Positions 32,834 to 41,894 of a DNA stretch of 45,300 nucleotides are shown here, one piece after another (the stretch's first letter is position 1; the number at the start of each line of letters is the position of its first letter). The notes beneath the pieces are model-generated. The model had not been told where the DNA came from. It worked only from the letters and a program-made list of their open reading frames with translations, and did not search any database. The stretch spans positions 1-45,300 of the forward strand of contig CAKOVW010000003.1 in assembly GCA_934122125.1 (NCBI GenBank), in the 5' to 3' direction. The stretch comes from an uncultured Clostridia bacterium. GTDB lineage: Bacteria > Bacillota > Clostridia > TANB77 > CAG-508. The translations under genes and the position numbers were made by a program.

Positions 32834-33355
32834 ATGGCAGAAGGAAAACATGCAATGGAAAAAGAAAAGAAAGAACCAAAAGAAGCAAAGAAAAATGATG
32901 ATCTAATTGAAATAAAAAAAGAAAATGAAAGTCTAAAAATTCAATTAGATGAAACAAGCGACAGATTAAAAAGAGTTGCTGCAGAATTTGATAATTACAA
33001 AAAGAGAAATGAAAAAGAAAAAGTAGGCTTATATAGTTCAGTTATGGCAGATGTAGTATCAAACTTCTTACCAGTAATAGACAACCTAGAAAAGGCAGTA
33101 GAAAGTCAAACAGAAGATGAAAGCTACAAACAAGGTGTAGAACTTGTTTTAAAGCAATTTAAAGATGTGCTAAAAGCAAATGGAGTAACTGAAATTGAAG
33201 CAGTTGGAAAAACTTTTGATCCAGAGCTTCATGAGGCTGTAAGTTTAGTAGTAGATGAAAACTTAGGAGAAAAAGAAGTAAAAGAAGAATATAGAAAAGG
33301 CTATAAAATAGGTGATAAGGTTATTCGTCATTCTATGGTGGTCGTAGCAAACTAA
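32834..33355 (+). CDS. grpE: Nucleotide exchange factor GrpE
   Basis: GrpE releases ADP from DnaK and acts as a thermosensor. A charged N-terminus and a long helix (about residues 25-80) lead to the beta domain near the end, with the signature FDPELHEAV and IRHSMVVV. The length is 173 aa. ATG 32834 has AAGGAG upstream; an in-frame ATG at 32807 lies within the end of hrcA and before the ribosome site. The 179 bp after it contain a long inverted repeat before dnaK. Confidence 0.95.
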   Translation: MAEGKHAMEKEKKEPKEAKKNDDLIEIKKENESLKIQLDETSDRLKRVAAEFDNYKKRNEKEKVGLYSSVMADVVSNFLPVIDNLEKAVESQTEDESYKQGVELVLKQFKDVLKANGVTEIEAVGKTFDPELHEAVSLVVDENLGEKEVKEEYRKGYKIGDKVIRHSMVVVAN

Positions 33356-33477
33356 GCAAATGAAAAGCGTCGTCTAACTTTGTTAAACTTCATAAATTTT
33401 CTTTCGATATACAATTTGTATAATCTCAAGAAAATTTACTCGTTTGCCTCGTTATACTCGCTTTTGATTTGCTTAGT
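33351..33477. repeat. 127-bp inverted-repeat element between grpE and dnaK
   Basis: The outer arms of 19 bases (33351-33369 and 33459-33477) match at 18 positions. Inside are AAATTTTCTT (33394-33403) with AAGAAAATTT (33428-33437), and near the centre ATACAA with TTGTAT. The left arm includes the grpE stop codon. No ORF is present. In mRNA it would form a long stem just upstream of dnaK, suitable for processing or partial termination. Confidence 0.65.
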
Positions 33478-33534
33478 AATTAAGCTGATATTAATTTTAA
33501 AATATATATAAATTTAGAAAGGAAGTAAATTATT

Positions 33535-35355
33535 ATGGGAAAAATTATAGGAATTGACTTAGGAACAACAAACTCATGTGTAGCAGTAATGGAAGGAGGA
33601 GAGCCAGTTGTTATTCCTAACGCAGAAGGAAATAGAACAACACCATCTGTTGTTGCATTTTCAAAAAACGGAGAAAGATTAGTAGGACAAATTGCAAAAC
33701 GTCAAGCAGTTACTAATCCAGAAAATACTATAATCTCAATTAAAAGAGATATGGGATCAAACAAAAAAGTAAAAATTGAAGGAGATGAATTCTCTCCACA
33801 AGAAATATCAGCAATGATATTACAAAAATTAAAAACAGATGCAGAAAACTATTTAGGTCAACCAGTTACACAAGCTGTTATTACAGTACCTGCTTACTTT
33901 AGTGATAGCCAAAGACAAGCAACAAAAGATGCTGGTAAAATTGCCGGACTAGAAGTATTAAGAATTATAAACGAACCAACAGCAGCAGCATTAGCATTTG
34001 GTATGGACAAAGAAGACCAAGATCAAAAAATAATGGTATATGACCTAGGTGGAGGAACATTTGATGTTTCTATACTAGATATTGGTGATGGAGTATTTGA
34101 AGTACTAGCAACAAACGGAAATACAAGACTTGGTGGAGATGATTTTGATGAGAGAATTATTGAATACTTAGTATCAGAATTTAAGAAATCAAGTGGTATT
34201 GACCTAAAAACAGATAAAATGGCAATGCAAAGACTAAAAGAAGCAGCAGAAAAAGCTAAAATAGAGCTTTCTGGAATGCAACAAACACAAATTAATTTAC
34301 CATTTATTACAGCAGATGCAACAGGACCAAAACACTTAGACATTACATTAACAAGAGCAAAATTTGAAGAACTAATTAGCGACTTAATTGAAGCTACTAA
34401 AATACCAGTAGAAAAAGCTATGAAAGATGCTGGAGTTACAGCAAATGACTTACACAAAGTATTATTAGTAGGTGGATCTACAAGAGTTCCAGCAGTTCAA
34501 GAAGCAGTTAGAAAAATTACTGGAAAAGAACCAGATAAAGGTATTAACCCAGATGAATGTGTTGCTATTGGTGCAGCTATTCAAGGTGGTGTATTATCAG
34601 GTGATGTAAAAGACTTAGTATTACTAGATGTAACACCATTATCATTAGGTATTGAAACATTAGGTGGAGTATTTACAAAATTAATTGAAAGAAACACAAC
34701 AATACCAACTAAAAAATCACAAATATTCTCAACAGCAGCAGATGGTCAAACAAGTGTTGAAATTCACGTATTACAAGGTGAACGTGAAATGGCTGCAGAT
34801 AACAAAACATTAGGAAGATTCCAATTAACAGGAATTCCAGCAGCACCTCGTGGAGTACCACAAATTGAAGTAACATTTGATATTGATGCAAACGGAATTG
34901 TACACGTATCTGCAAAAGATATGGCAACAGGTCATAGTCAACAAGTAGCTATTACAGCAAGTACAAATCTTTCTGATGAAGATATTGAAAAAGCAGTTAA
35001 AGAAGCTGAAGCACATGCAACAGAGGACAAAAAGAGAAAAGAAGAAATTGAAGTTAGAAATAATGCAGAAAGTTTAATATATAACTGCCAAAAAACAGTT
35101 GATGAACTTGGAGATAAAATTAGTGGAGAAGAAAAGGCAAAAGCAGAAACTGAAATTGCTAATGTTAAAAAAGCATTAGAAGGTTCTGATGTTGAAGCAA
35201 TTAAAGCAGCTACAGAAAAATTAACAACAGTATTCTACTCTATAACAGAACAACTATATAAACAAACAGCTGCTGGACAACAAGCACAAGCAAATCAAGA
35301 AAATGCAAATACAGAAACAAATACTGAAAATAATAATAATGAAGGAAATGAATAA
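33535..35355 (+). CDS. dnaK: Chaperone protein DnaK (Hsp70)
   Basis: DnaK is the ATP-driven holdase/foldase of the DnaK-DnaJ-GrpE machine. The ATPase domain starts with IGIDLGTTNSCVAVMEGG and continues with VYDLGGGTFDVSILDIG and VGGSTRVPAVQ. The interdomain linker DVTPLSLGIET precedes the substrate-binding domain, and the tail is Asn/Glu-rich. The length is 606 aa. ATG 33535 has AAGGAAG upstream. Its stop overlaps the dnaJ start by one base (TAATG). Confidence 0.98.
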   Translation: MGKIIGIDLGTTNSCVAVMEGGEPVVIPNAEGNRTTPSVVAFSKNGERLVGQIAKRQAVTNPENTIISIKRDMGSNKKVKIEGDEFSPQEISAMILQKLKTDAENYLGQPVTQAVITVPAYFSDSQRQATKDAGKIAGLEVLRIINEPTAAALAFGMDKEDQDQKIMVYDLGGGTFDVSILDIGDGVFEVLATNGNTRLGGDDFDERIIEYLVSEFKKSSGIDLKTDKMAMQRLKEAAEKAKIELSGMQQTQINLPFITADATGPKHLDITLTRAKFEELISDLIEATKIPVEKAMKDAGVTANDLHKVLLVGGSTRVPAVQEAVRKITGKEPDKGINPDECVAIGAAIQGGVLSGDVKDLVLLDVTPLSLGIETLGGVFTKLIERNTTIPTKKSQIFSTAADGQTSVEIHVLQGEREMAADNKTLGRFQLTGIPAAPRGVPQIEVTFDIDANGIVHVSAKDMATGHSQQVAITASTNLSDEDIEKAVKEAEAHATEDKKRKEEIEVRNNAESLIYNCQKTVDELGDKISGEEKAKAETEIANVKKALEGSDVEAIKAATEKLTTVFYSITEQLYKQTAAGQQAQANQENANTETNTENNNNEGNE

Positions 35356-36515
35356 TGGCTACAAAAAAAGACTATTACGAAGTATTAGGTGTAAATAAAA
35401 ATGCAACTGATGAAGAACTAAAAAAGGCTTATAGAAAACTTGCAAAACAATACCACCCAGATGCTAACCCTGATAACAAAGAAGAGGCAGAAAAAAAGTT
35501 TAAAGAGGTAAATGAAGCCTATGAAACTTTATCTAATCCTCAAAAAAGAAAAATGTATGACCAATTTGGTGCAGATGGACCTCAAGGCTTCGGTGGAGGA
35601 GCCGGAGGACCATTTGGTGGTGGTACATACACATATACAACAGGATTTGATGGATTTAGCGATTTTGGAGATTTAGGTGATATATTTTCATCATTCTTTG
35701 GTGGTGGATTTGGAGGTTCTTCAAGAAGTACAAGAAGAAATGGACCTAAAAAAGGCACAGATTTACGCTATGATATAGATATAAGTTTTGAAGAATCTTT
35801 CTTAGGAACAGAAAGGTATGTAACAATAAATAGAAATGAAACATGTAATACATGCCATGGAGAAGGTACAAAACCAGGAACACATCCTGAAACATGTAGT
35901 GTATGTAAAGGAACTGGTCAAATAAAACAAGTACAAACTACAATACTTGGTCAAATGCAAACTACAAGAACATGTACAAATTGCCATGGAACAGGTAAAG
36001 TTATTACAAATCCTTGTGAAACTTGTAAAGGAAAAGGTACTGTTAGAAATCAAGTTAGATTAACAGTTAAAATTCCGGCAGGTGTTGATGATGGTCAAAC
36101 TATAGTAATGCAAGGAGAAGGAGAACCTGGAACAAATGGAGGTCCAAAAGGCGATTTATACATATTAATACATGTTAAAAAGCATAGTATTTATAGTAGA
36201 AAAGGAAATAATGTACTTTGCGATATTCCAATTACATTTACACAGGCAACTTTAGGTGCAGAGCTTAAAATACCAATGGTAGATGGAACAACTGAAACTT
36301 ATAAAATTCCAGATGCAACACAAACAGGAACTAAATTTACAATAAGAAATAAAGGCTTTAAAGGTGTAAATAGCAGTGCACAGGGAGATTTTATATTTAC
36401 AGTACAAGTACAAGTGCCTAAAAAGCTAACTCCTGAACAAAGAGAACTTTTAATGCAACTTGCAAAAACTATGAATGAACAACCACCAGTAAAAAAGAGA
36501 GGTTTGTTTGGATAA
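35355..36515 (+). CDS. dnaJ: Chaperone protein DnaJ (Hsp40)
   Basis: DnaJ delivers substrates to DnaK and stimulates its ATPase. The J domain carries the HPD tripeptide (YHPDANP). A Gly/Phe-rich stretch follows (about 75-120). Four zinc-finger repeats of CxxCxGxG type are intact (CNTCHGEG, CSVCKGTG, CTNCHGTG, CETCKGKG), and then the C-terminal beta domains. The length of 386 aa is normal. It is coupled to dnaK, and a terminator follows directly. Confidence 0.98.
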   Translation: MATKKDYYEVLGVNKNATDEELKKAYRKLAKQYHPDANPDNKEEAEKKFKEVNEAYETLSNPQKRKMYDQFGADGPQGFGGGAGGPFGGGTYTYTTGFDGFSDFGDLGDIFSSFFGGGFGGSSRSTRRNGPKKGTDLRYDIDISFEESFLGTERYVTINRNETCNTCHGEGTKPGTHPETCSVCKGTGQIKQVQTTILGQMQTTRTCTNCHGTGKVITNPCETCKGKGTVRNQVRLTVKIPAGVDDGQTIVMQGEGEPGTNGGPKGDLYILIHVKKHSIYSRKGNNVLCDIPITFTQATLGAELKIPMVDGTTETYKIPDATQTGTKFTIRNKGFKGVNSSAQGDFIFTVQVQVPKKLTPEQRELLMQLAKTMNEQPPVKKRGLFG

Positions 36516-36519
36516 AATA

Positions 36520-36562
36520 AAAACTACTAGTATACAACATTAAGTATATTGGTAGTTTTTTA
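36520..36562 (+). terminator. Terminator of the heat-shock operon
   Basis: AAAACTAC at 36520-36527 pairs with GTAGTTTT (36552-36559), with inner GTATA/TATAC pairs, and ends in a T-rich run. It lies a few bases after dnaJ. Confidence 0.8.
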
Positions 36563-36600
36563 TTTTGCTTTATAAAACCTTAAAAATTTATTAAAATACT

Positions 36601-36628
36601 TTGCTTTTTTATGAATATATTATATAAT
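36601..36628 (+). promoter_or_regulatory. Promoter of the class A PBP gene
   Basis: TTGCTT (36601-36606), 16 bases, then a perfect TATAAT (36623-36628). It lies 38 bases before the start codon. Confidence 0.6.
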
Positions 36629-36665
36629 ATATTTGTTAAAATTTATCCAAGGGAGGATACCTTTT

Positions 36666-39368
36666 ATGGGAAAAACAAATAAACACTCAAGTGATACTAA
36701 ACAATACAAAATAAAAAGAAGTAAGAAAGCAAATAAAGCAGATACAATAAAAGTAAGAAAGCATCCAAAATTAAGAAGAGTAATATTAATATTTGTAATA
36801 TTAATATTCTTAGTGATGCTTGTTGGTGGAGGTATCTTTGCAGGAATATTTTTTAGTGATAAATGGGCTATTACTAAAGAAGAATTAATTGCTAGTGGAA
36901 ATGCAGAGGTATATGATTCAGAAGAAAAACAGATAGGATTACTTAAAGCTGGAGATGGAAACGGAAATAGAAAAGTAATTACATTAGATGAAATGGGCAA
37001 ATATACTGCAAATGCCTATATTGCAATAGAAGACAAAAGATTTTATGAACATTCGGGAGTTGACCTTTTTAGAACAGCTAAAGCAACATTAAGCTATGTT
37101 TTACATAGAGGAAGTTCAGATGTTGGTGGAGGAAGTACTATTACTCAACAATTAGTAAAAAACATAATGAAAGATAAAGCAGATACAGGAACTGCCGGAA
37201 TGGAAAGAAAAATTCGTGAAATGTCAAGAGCATATAAAGTTGAGAGTATGCTTACTAAAAATCAAATAATTGAAAAGTATTTAAATATTATATTTATAGG
37301 TGGAAATGACTTACATGGTGTAGAATATGGAGCACAATATTATTTTGCTAAATCAGCCAAAGACTTAGACTTAGCTGAATCTGCATTTTTAGCAGGAATA
37401 AATGATGGACCAAACATGTATAATCCATATGGAGAAGAAGATAATAGTGAATTAATAAAAAATAGAACTAAACTAGTACTATATTTTATGAGAGAGCAAA
37501 ATAGAATTAGTGATGACCCAGAAGAAGCTGAAAAGTTATATAATGAGGCAGTAGAAAAAGTTAACAACGGCTTTGAGTTTAAAAAAGGAACAATAGAAAT
37601 TGGAAATATTTCATACTTTGTAAATGAAGCTGTAAATAATGCCGCAAGAGATTTAGCAGAAGCAAAAGACATTGATTTTGCTGAGGCAAAGGCAATGATA
37701 CAATCAGGTGGATATAAATTATACACAACACAAGTAAGTTCTATTCAAGAAGAAGTACTTAAAGAAATGTCTAAAGAGAAATATATACAAACAAGAACAA
37801 TAACAGTTAAAGATGAAGATGGAAAAAATGTAAAAATAGAGGATAGAACACAAGCTGGTACAACAATAATAGAACCATCAACAGGAAAAGTAGTAGCAAT
37901 GGGTGGAGCTCTAGGAAGTGATCAAGGAACAAATACTAACTTTGCAACTGTAACAACAAAACAAACAGGTTCTTCAATAAAACCATTAGCAAACCTTGCA
38001 CCAGGATTAGAAGAAAAAGTAATTACTGCTGCTACTGTTTTTGATGACACACCAACTACATTTAGAGGAAACTATTCACCAAAAAATGCAGCAGGCTATC
38101 AAGGATTGTGTACAGTTAGAAAGGCAATTGAAGTTTCATCAAATATTGTTAATATAAAAATTGCATATAATGTTGGAATAGAAAAGGCAATTGATTATTT
38201 ACATGAGTTTGGTCTTACAACATACAATAAAGAAGACGATGCTGTTATGAGTTTAGCAATTGGTGGTGTTACACATAGCTCTAGTACATTGCAAATGGCA
38301 GCAGCATATGCTACTCTTGCAAATAAAGGAGTATATATAGAACCAACATTCTACACTAAATTAACTGATAGTGAAGGAAATATAATTGTTGAACCAAAAC
38401 AAGAAACTAGAAGAGTTATATCAGAAGCAAATGCATTTATAGTTTCAGATGTTTTAACAGATGTTGTTACAGGATATGGTGGAACAGCAAGTACATGTGC
38501 AATTTCAGGAATGGACGTAGCTTGTAAAACAGGAACAAGTGATAATGATAAAAACGTATGGCTTTGCGGATATACTCCATATTATGCAGGAGCTACATGG
38601 TATGGATTTGATAGAGAAGAACATAGTTTAAGCCAAATATGGGCAGCAAGAAGTATTTGGGGAAATATAATGAAAAATGTTCATAAAAACTTAGATAAAA
38701 AACGTTTTACAAAACCAGATGGAGTTGTAACAGCAACAGTATGTAAGGACAGCGGAAAACTAGCAACCAAACAATGTACAAAAACATATACAGAATACTT
38801 TACAAAAGGAAATGTTCCAAAAGCATGCGATGGACATGAAAAAATAAAAATATGTAAAGAATCTGGAAAAGTTGCAACAGAGTATTGCTTAGATACTGAA
38901 GAAAAGACATACACAGCAAAACCAGAAAAAGAAAACAATAGTAACTGGACTGTTAAAAAGGATAGATATAATATTCCAACTGAAAAATGTACTATTCATA
39001 CTGAAGCAACTAGTATGGTTATAATACCTAATTTAACAGGTAAAACAGAAGTTGAAGCTAAAACTGCATTAGCAGGGCTAAATATTCAAGTAATTTATGA
39101 AACTCATGCAGAAAAAGCAAATGGTATTGTTATAAAACAGAGTTTAACAGAAGGAACAAAAGTAATTAAAGGTACAAGTATTGTAATTACAGTAAACAAA
39201 GTAAATACTACACCACCTGTACCAGAAAATCCAAATACAAATACAGAAAAACCAGGTGGAAATACAGAGGTGCCACCAGGAAACACAACTAAACCAGCTA
39301 CAAATAATGAAGCACCAGCAGGAGCAAATACAACTACTCCTGCGGCAGCTAATAATAGCACAAATTAA
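36666..39368 (+). CDS. Class A penicillin-binding protein with PASTA domain
   Basis: This bifunctional peptidoglycan glycosyltransferase/transpeptidase is anchored by one N-terminal helix (about residues 38-62) after a very basic cytoplasmic tail. The GT51 domain has EDKRFYEHSGVD, with catalytic Glu122. The transpeptidase carries SSIK (nucleophile S436, K439), SSN and KTGTS (621-625). One PASTA domain follows (about 786-845, starting IPNLTGKTEVEAKTALAGL) and then a Pro/Thr/Asn-rich tail. The length is 900 aa. ATG 36666 has GGGAGGA upstream; an in-frame TTG 33 bases earlier lies before that site. It resembles PBP1A (ponA/mrcA) of Clostridia. Confidence 0.94.
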   Translation: MGKTNKHSSDTKQYKIKRSKKANKADTIKVRKHPKLRRVILIFVILIFLVMLVGGGIFAGIFFSDKWAITKEELIASGNAEVYDSEEKQIGLLKAGDGNGNRKVITLDEMGKYTANAYIAIEDKRFYEHSGVDLFRTAKATLSYVLHRGSSDVGGGSTITQQLVKNIMKDKADTGTAGMERKIREMSRAYKVESMLTKNQIIEKYLNIIFIGGNDLHGVEYGAQYYFAKSAKDLDLAESAFLAGINDGPNMYNPYGEEDNSELIKNRTKLVLYFMREQNRISDDPEEAEKLYNEAVEKVNNGFEFKKGTIEIGNISYFVNEAVNNAARDLAEAKDIDFAEAKAMIQSGGYKLYTTQVSSIQEEVLKEMSKEKYIQTRTITVKDEDGKNVKIEDRTQAGTTIIEPSTGKVVAMGGALGSDQGTNTNFATVTTKQTGSSIKPLANLAPGLEEKVITAATVFDDTPTTFRGNYSPKNAAGYQGLCTVRKAIEVSSNIVNIKIAYNVGIEKAIDYLHEFGLTTYNKEDDAVMSLAIGGVTHSSSTLQMAAAYATLANKGVYIEPTFYTKLTDSEGNIIVEPKQETRRVISEANAFIVSDVLTDVVTGYGGTASTCAISGMDVACKTGTSDNDKNVWLCGYTPYYAGATWYGFDREEHSLSQIWAARSIWGNIMKNVHKNLDKKRFTKPDGVVTATVCKDSGKLATKQCTKTYTEYFTKGNVPKACDGHEKIKICKESGKVATEYCLDTEEKTYTAKPEKENNSNWTVKKDRYNIPTEKCTIHTEATSMVIIPNLTGKTEVEAKTALAGLNIQVIYETHAEKANGIVIKQSLTEGTKVIKGTSIVITVNKVNTTPPVPENPNTNTEKPGGNTEVPPGNTTKPATNNEAPAGANTTTPAAANNSTN

Positions 39369-39386
39369 AATTAGAGGGGGATTTTT

Positions 39387-40787
39387 ATGCCAATACAATT
39401 GTATAATACTTTAACAAGAACTAAGGAAAATTTTAAACCATTAGAAGGTAACACTGTTCGTATATACTCTTGTGGACCTACAGTGTATAGCTATGCACAT
39501 ATTGGAAACTTTAGAGCATATATCTTTATGGATACACTAAGAAGAATGTTAGAATATAATGGGTACAGTTTAAAACATGTAATGAATATTACTGATGTTG
39601 GCCATTTGGAATCTGACGCAGATGAAGGCGAAGATAAAATGGAAAAGGCTGCTAAAAAAGAAAATAAAAATCCTTATGAAATAGCACAATTTTATACAGA
39701 TATATTTTTTAGAGATATGGAAAGACTTAATATAGAAAAACCAGAAATTATTGCAAAAGCAACAGAACATATACAAGAAATGCTAGAATTTGTTCAAGGA
39801 TTAATTAAAAATGGCTATGCTTATGAAACAAGCAAAGGAATATACTTTGACATTTCAAAATTAGATAAATATCCAGTTTTATCTAATCGTAAATTAGATG
39901 AACAAATTGCAGGAGCAAGAGTAGATGTCGATACAGAAAAAAGAAATCCATATGATTTTGCATTATGGATTAAAGCACCAGAAAATCACATTATGAAATG
40001 GGAGAGTCCATGGGGATTATCATATCCAGGCTGGCATATAGAATGCTCTGCAATGGGTAGAAAATACCTAGGCGATGAATTTGATATACATACAGGTGGA
40101 ATAGACCATATCCCAACACACCACGAAAATGAAATTGCACAAAGCAAAGGACTAACAGGTAAAATTCCAGCAAAAACTTGGATGCATGTTGAATTCTTAC
40201 AAGTTGATGGTGGAAAAATGTCAAAATCTTTAGGAAATACATATACACTAGACCAATTACAAGAAAAAGGAATTGAACCATTAGCATATAAATTGTTCTG
40301 CTTTACAGCACATTATCGTACTAAATTAAATTTTACATTTGACACAGCTTTAGCTACTCAAAAGGCATTAATGCGTTTAAGAGAAGGATTTGTAAAACAC
40401 CAAGATGGTACAGAAACTGTAGATGAACAAGAAATAAAAGAATATGAAAATAAATTTTTGGAAACAATAAATGATGATTTAAATATGCCAGCAGCAATGG
40501 GAATTGTATGGGAAATAGTAAGAAATGAACATAAATCAAAACAATTTGCAGAACTTTTATTAAAATTTGATAAAGTATTAGGCCTAGATTTAGAAAACAG
40601 CAAAAAATACTTAGAAGAAAGCAAAAATGTAGAATTACCAGTAGAAATACAAGAACTATTAGAAAAAAGAAAGCAAGCAAGAGCAGAAAAAAATTGGGCT
40701 TTATCAGATGAAATTAGAGATGACCTAAAAGAAAAAGGTTATGCAGTAAAAGACACAAAAGATGGTATGACAGTAGAGAGAATATAA
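39387..40787 (+). CDS. cysS: Cysteinyl-tRNA synthetase
   Basis: This class I synthetase charges tRNA-Cys. The HIGH-type motif is in YSCGPTVYSYAHIGNFRAY, with the zinc ligand Cys at its start; a second ligand region is GWHIECSAM and the HTGGIDHIPTHHENE segment. KMSKS appears exactly (GGKMSKSLGNT). The C-terminal DALR-like helical domain ends in a region containing RAEKNWALSDEIRDDLKEKG. The length of 466 aa is standard. ATG 39387 follows GAGGGGGA. It is co-directional with the PBP gene 18 bp upstream and probably co-transcribed. Confidence 0.97.
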   Translation: MPIQLYNTLTRTKENFKPLEGNTVRIYSCGPTVYSYAHIGNFRAYIFMDTLRRMLEYNGYSLKHVMNITDVGHLESDADEGEDKMEKAAKKENKNPYEIAQFYTDIFFRDMERLNIEKPEIIAKATEHIQEMLEFVQGLIKNGYAYETSKGIYFDISKLDKYPVLSNRKLDEQIAGARVDVDTEKRNPYDFALWIKAPENHIMKWESPWGLSYPGWHIECSAMGRKYLGDEFDIHTGGIDHIPTHHENEIAQSKGLTGKIPAKTWMHVEFLQVDGGKMSKSLGNTYTLDQLQEKGIEPLAYKLFCFTAHYRTKLNFTFDTALATQKALMRLREGFVKHQDGTETVDEQEIKEYENKFLETINDDLNMPAAMGIVWEIVRNEHKSKQFAELLLKFDKVLGLDLENSKKYLEESKNVELPVEIQELLEKRKQARAEKNWALSDEIRDDLKEKGYAVKDTKDGMTVERI

Positions 40788-40802
40788 ATAAGGAGAATTA
40801 GA

Positions 40803-41879
40803 GTGGAAGAAGAAGTAAAAATTTCATTTTTAAAGAAATTAAAAATAAGTATATTTGGATTAGAAGATTATAAAAAATTAGTAGTACAAAAAACAAGTAA
40901 AACAATATCATATATAATTATATTAATGTTAATTTTTGCTTTCTTCTTGAGCCTTGCTATTACTTATAAATTTAGTCAAAAGGTAAATTTAGCTAAGCAA
41001 TATATTGAACAAAGTATTGAAAAAATAGAATATAATAATGGAAAATTAACAATAACACAAAAAGAAAATTCTAGTTTTAATACAGACAAGCTATTTAATA
41101 CTAAGGTAATTATAGATACAGATGAAAATGTTACTAAAGAACAGATAAATAAATATGAAGAAGAAATAAAGAATTATTATAATGGTATTATAGTATTACA
41201 AGACAAAATTATGTTTAAGGCAGCTATGTCTAATGTAGTATCTACAATGCCACTAACAGATATAACAAGTACAGCAAATTTAGTAAAATTTGAAAAACAA
41301 GATATAATTAACTTCCTATCTGGAAATAATGTATATATGTTATATGGTGCATTTTATGTAACTATGTTTATATACTTATTTATTGTATACTTGTCTACAG
41401 TATTATTAGATGCAATTTTATACTCAATAATTGGATATGTAACAGGTATAATATCAAATCTAAGAATAAAATATAAAAATGTATACAATATTGCAATATA
41501 TAGTTTAACTTTACCAATAATATTAAACTTAATTTATATGATTATAAATGTTTTAACTGGATATACCATAAAATATTTTAATATTTTATATATAGCAGTT
41601 ACATGTATTTATATTATAGCAGCAATATTAATAATTAGAGCAGATATAATAAAACAGCAACTAGAATTATCTAAAATATTACAAGAACAAGAAAAAGTAA
41701 AACAGGAAATGGAAGAAAAAGAAAGACAAAAGAAAGAAGAAGAGGAGAAAGAGAGAATTCGTAAAAAGGACGAAAAAGATAGACAAGAGCAAAAAAAGAA
41801 AAAAGCAGGTGAAAAAAAATCACCTAAAGAAGGGCAAGAACCAGAACCACAAGCCAATATAAAGCCAGAGGAATTATAA
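40803..41879 (+). CDS. DUF1189-like integral membrane protein with charged tail
   Basis: This 358-aa protein starts at GTG 40803 with AAGGAG upstream. One membrane helix (about residues 35-55) is followed by an extracytoplasmic domain of about 110 residues and then about three more helices (about 180-285). A long, almost entirely charged cytoplasmic tail (about 290-358) contains a Lys/Glu run with repeated REK and EEKE patterns. The plan matches proteins annotated as DUF1189 in Firmicutes, which is a recognition by pattern only. The function is unknown. It lies between cysS and ftsH with short gaps, which suggests envelope stress or quality control only by association. Confidence 0.68.
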   Translation: MEEEVKISFLKKLKISIFGLEDYKKLVVQKTSKTISYIIILMLIFAFFLSLAITYKFSQKVNLAKQYIEQSIEKIEYNNGKLTITQKENSSFNTDKLFNTKVIIDTDENVTKEQINKYEEEIKNYYNGIIVLQDKIMFKAAMSNVVSTMPLTDITSTANLVKFEKQDIINFLSGNNVYMLYGAFYVTMFIYLFIVYLSTVLLDAILYSIIGYVTGIISNLRIKYKNVYNIAIYSLTLPIILNLIYMIINVLTGYTIKYFNILYIAVTCIYIIAAILIIRADIIKQQLELSKILQEQEKVKQEMEEKERQKKEEEEKERIRKKDEKDRQEQKKKKAGEKKSPKEGQEPEPQANIKPEEL

Positions 41880-41894
41880 AGGAGATATTATAAA

